Of a stretch of DNA of 13,769 bases, positions 12,766 to 13,769 are shown in pieces. The translations under genes were made by a program, and so were the position numbers. How positions within the stretch are numbered: the first letter of the stretch is position 1; each line of letters begins with the position of its first letter. The notes under the pieces are model-generated. The model ran no database searches. It was given only the letters and a program-made list of their open reading frames with translations, and was not told the DNA's origin. The stretch is from an uncultured Acetatifactor sp. (GTDB taxonomy: Bacteria > Bacillota > Clostridia > Lachnospirales > Lachnospiraceae): assembly GCA_910586215.1 (NCBI GenBank), contig CAJUGH010000052.1, forward strand, positions 1 through 13,769. The letters are read 5' to 3'.

Positions 12766-13053
12766 TCAGCAAGTCTCCTGTCCAGCTGTTTCCCTCCGGT
12801 GCACTATCAGCATCCCCGGCTTTTTCTGCGCCGCCTTGCCGTGGAACAGGAAGGTCAGCAGTTCCATCACATCATTGTCGGTCAGCAGAGACGGTTCCTG
12901 GATAAAGGTCTCCAGCATACCGCCACGGGTGCAGAGGCGATGCGTCCGCTCCGCTCTTGCCAGTCTCGCCATCTCATGGACAAGAGCCTTTTCGTCATGG
13001 GCGGCTTTGCGAAGATGATGCTCTGCCTTGTCACACTCCTGCTGGAGTTTGTC
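12766..13053 (-). pseudogene. DUF3847-type mobilisation accessory protein, N-terminus missing
   Basis: Reading leftwards from 13053, the frame gives a helical N-terminal part (LQQECDKAEHHLRKAA), then RTHRLCTRGGMLETF and the ending ETAGQETC before a stop at 12766-12768. The RTHRLCxRGGMLE core is typical of DUF3847 proteins carried next to relaxase genes in integrative conjugative elements. There is no start codon in frame before the IS66-like end at about 13055, so the gene was cut by that insertion. An internal ATG at 12972 would make only the C-terminal 68 residues. Confidence 0.65.
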
Positions 13054-13128
13054 CGTAAACGGTAGATAGTAGGTACCTCGACTGTTTAGACAAAGTATGG
13101 GACAATAGACTATATTTCTATCAAAGTG

Positions 13129-13153
13129 CCAAAAGTTGAGTCTTAACTTTTGG
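13129..13153 (+). promoter_or_regulatory. inverted repeat upstream of tnpA
   Basis: CCAAAAGTT (13129-13137), loop GAGTCTT, AACTTTTGG (13145-13153): a perfect 9-bp stem 11 nt before the GGAGG of tnpA. It may limit read-through or translation of the transposition genes, or be an operator. Confidence 0.5.
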
Positions 13154-13176
13154 TACTACTATACGGAGGTAAGTCT

Positions 13177-13551
13177 ATGAGTTCAGAAACAACTATGGTA
13201 GCCGCAAACTTCCGCCTGCAGGAATGGGCCACGCAGGTCAGGGAATGCCAGGGCCGACCGGCTGGCATGAGCGTTATCGACTGGTGCGCCGGCCATGGCA
13301 TCACCAAAGCAGACTATTATTACCGTCTCCGCCGTGTAAGGGAGGCCTGCCTTGAAGGCCTCCAGGGGGAGACGCCCGCACGGCAGATAGTCCCTGTCCA
13401 GCCCCGGCTCCTAAGGCAGGAAAAAGAGCATGGCGACAGCGTACAGCCCGGACTGGACATCTGCACAGGGAGATTCTCCGTCCATGTAACGGAATCCACG
13501 CCCCTGCCCCTCCTTGCGGCGGTCCTTGAGGTGGTGCTGGATGCTGAATGA
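13177..13551 (+). CDS. tnpA: IS66 accessory protein TnpA
   Basis: This 124-residue protein has ATG 13177 seven nt after GGAGG. The N-terminal half (WATQVRECQGRPAGMSVIDWCAG, then ITKADYYYRLRRVRE) is the small helix-turn-helix-like domain of IS66 TnpA. The C-terminal half is the usual variable region ending in LLAAVLEVVLDAE. The end overlaps tnpB by 11 bases. TnpA is needed for IS66 transposition along with TnpB and TnpC; its precise role is not established. Confidence 0.8.
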   Translation: MSSETTMVAANFRLQEWATQVRECQGRPAGMSVIDWCAGHGITKADYYYRLRRVREACLEGLQGETPARQIVPVQPRLLRQEKEHGDSVQPGLDICTGRFSVHVTESTPLPLLAAVLEVVLDAE

Positions 13552-13723
13552 TGCCTCCTGTTTCAAGGCGGTCTATATCGTCTGTGGCTACACGGACCTG
13601 CGCTCTGGCATGGACCGTCTGGCAGCGCTCATTGAGACCCAGGCCGGGAACCGGCCATATGTTCCTGACACGCCCTATCTCTTCTGCGGACGTCGTACGG
13701 ACCGGATCAAAGGCCTTTTATAA
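13541..13723 (+). pseudogene. tnpB: IS66 tnpB, truncated by an inserted element
   Basis: The frame from ATG 13541 gives MLNDASCFKAVYIVCGYTDL and continues to YLFCGRRTDRIKGLL, the well-known first half of TnpB. Family members carry on with WEGDGFLLLYKRL and reach ~115 residues. Here the frame stops at TAA 13721-13723, 60 codons in, exactly where unrelated palindromic DNA begins. The stop is therefore created by the insertion. Confidence 0.85.
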
Positions 13724-13769
13724 TTCCGATATCGGAATTATACAAGTTATCCCGATGTTTTAGTTATTC
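13715..13769. mobile_element. palindromic end of an element inserted in tnpB
   Basis: ATAATTCCGAT at 13720-13730 is followed by its exact reverse complement (13731-13741), a perfect 22-bp palindrome. With one mismatch it extends to 32 bp (13715-13746). The outer right arm TATACAAGTTATC resembles the arms of tyrosine-recombinase sites such as lox. I infer the terminus of a tyrosine-recombinase element, for example a recombinase-in-trio (RIT) type; its genes would lie beyond the window. Confidence 0.5.

Larger units (their letters stand above)
13055..13719 (+). mobile_element. IS66-family insertion sequence, left part
   Basis: The likely left end is GTAAACGG at 13055 (IS66 elements end in GTAA), where the DUF3847 frame breaks off. 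It contains tnpA and the start of tnpB in the usual order with overlapping frames. The third gene, the large tnpC transposase, is absent, as tnpB is interrupted at about 13719 by another element. Without tnpC and the right end this copy cannot move by itself. The exact left boundary is inferred. Confidence 0.65.

Overview
The window looks like a chromosomal segment of a gut Clostridia member, most likely Lachnospiraceae. This is inferred from a DUF6171 zinc-ribbon protein, a DUF1700 protein, a YpsC-type THUMP methyltransferase, RdgB/YfcE-type genes with AG-rich ribosome binding sites, GC-rich codon use and Tn1549-like conjugative element debris. Species cannot be fixed from the sequence alone.

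Layout. (1) Positions 1-237 hold the 3' end of tRNA-Arg(ACG), a long AT-rich trailer and an intrinsic terminator. (2) Positions 238-2235 hold two small conserved genes (DUF6171 and DUF1700) and a 48-residue Asn/Gln-rich protein, separated by non-coding mobile repeats. (3) Positions 2049-4595 form a housekeeping transcription unit from a good sigma-A promoter: a THUMP/SAM RNA methyltransferase, rdgB, and a YfcE-like metallophosphoesterase coupled to rdgB by an ATGA overlap. (4) Positions 4611-4821 are an orphan unit with a consensus promoter and an intrinsic terminator but no convincing gene, so a candidate small RNA. It is followed by a third mobile repeat, another strong terminator and a block of alternating inverted repeats. 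(5) Positions 5386-9500 encode a two-gene heterodimeric ABC exporter whose subunits overlap by ATGA and both carry long charged interdomain linkers. (6) Positions 9563-9722 are a tRNA-Pro(TGG) gene with its own promoter. (7) From about 9723 to the end is an AT-richer accessory mosaic. It holds conjugative-element-like debris, the last ~37 codons of a chloramphenicol acetyltransferase gene running in frame into an intact aadE, an unassigned gene tail, an intact PIN-type antitoxin with a truncated toxin, a GNAT acetyltransferase, a YqeK-like HD protein, an oriT-like inverted repeat, a truncated DUF3847 gene, and an IS66-type element whose tnpB is itself cut by a palindromic element end.

The most notable signal is a family of ~150-165 bp non-coding elements (294-443, 1858-2009, 4938-5102). 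They have 12-bp terminal inverted repeats (GTTACTGTTCAC / GTGAACAGTAAC), internal hairpins, and 8-bp direct duplications of the target at their ends (8/8, 8/8 and 7/8 matches). That is the pattern of a MITE moved by a transposase encoded elsewhere. A 50-bp relative lies at 238-287, and copy 1 inserted into its edge, giving a nested insertion history that can be read directly. Working from sequence alone, family names rest on motif recognition and no database search was made.
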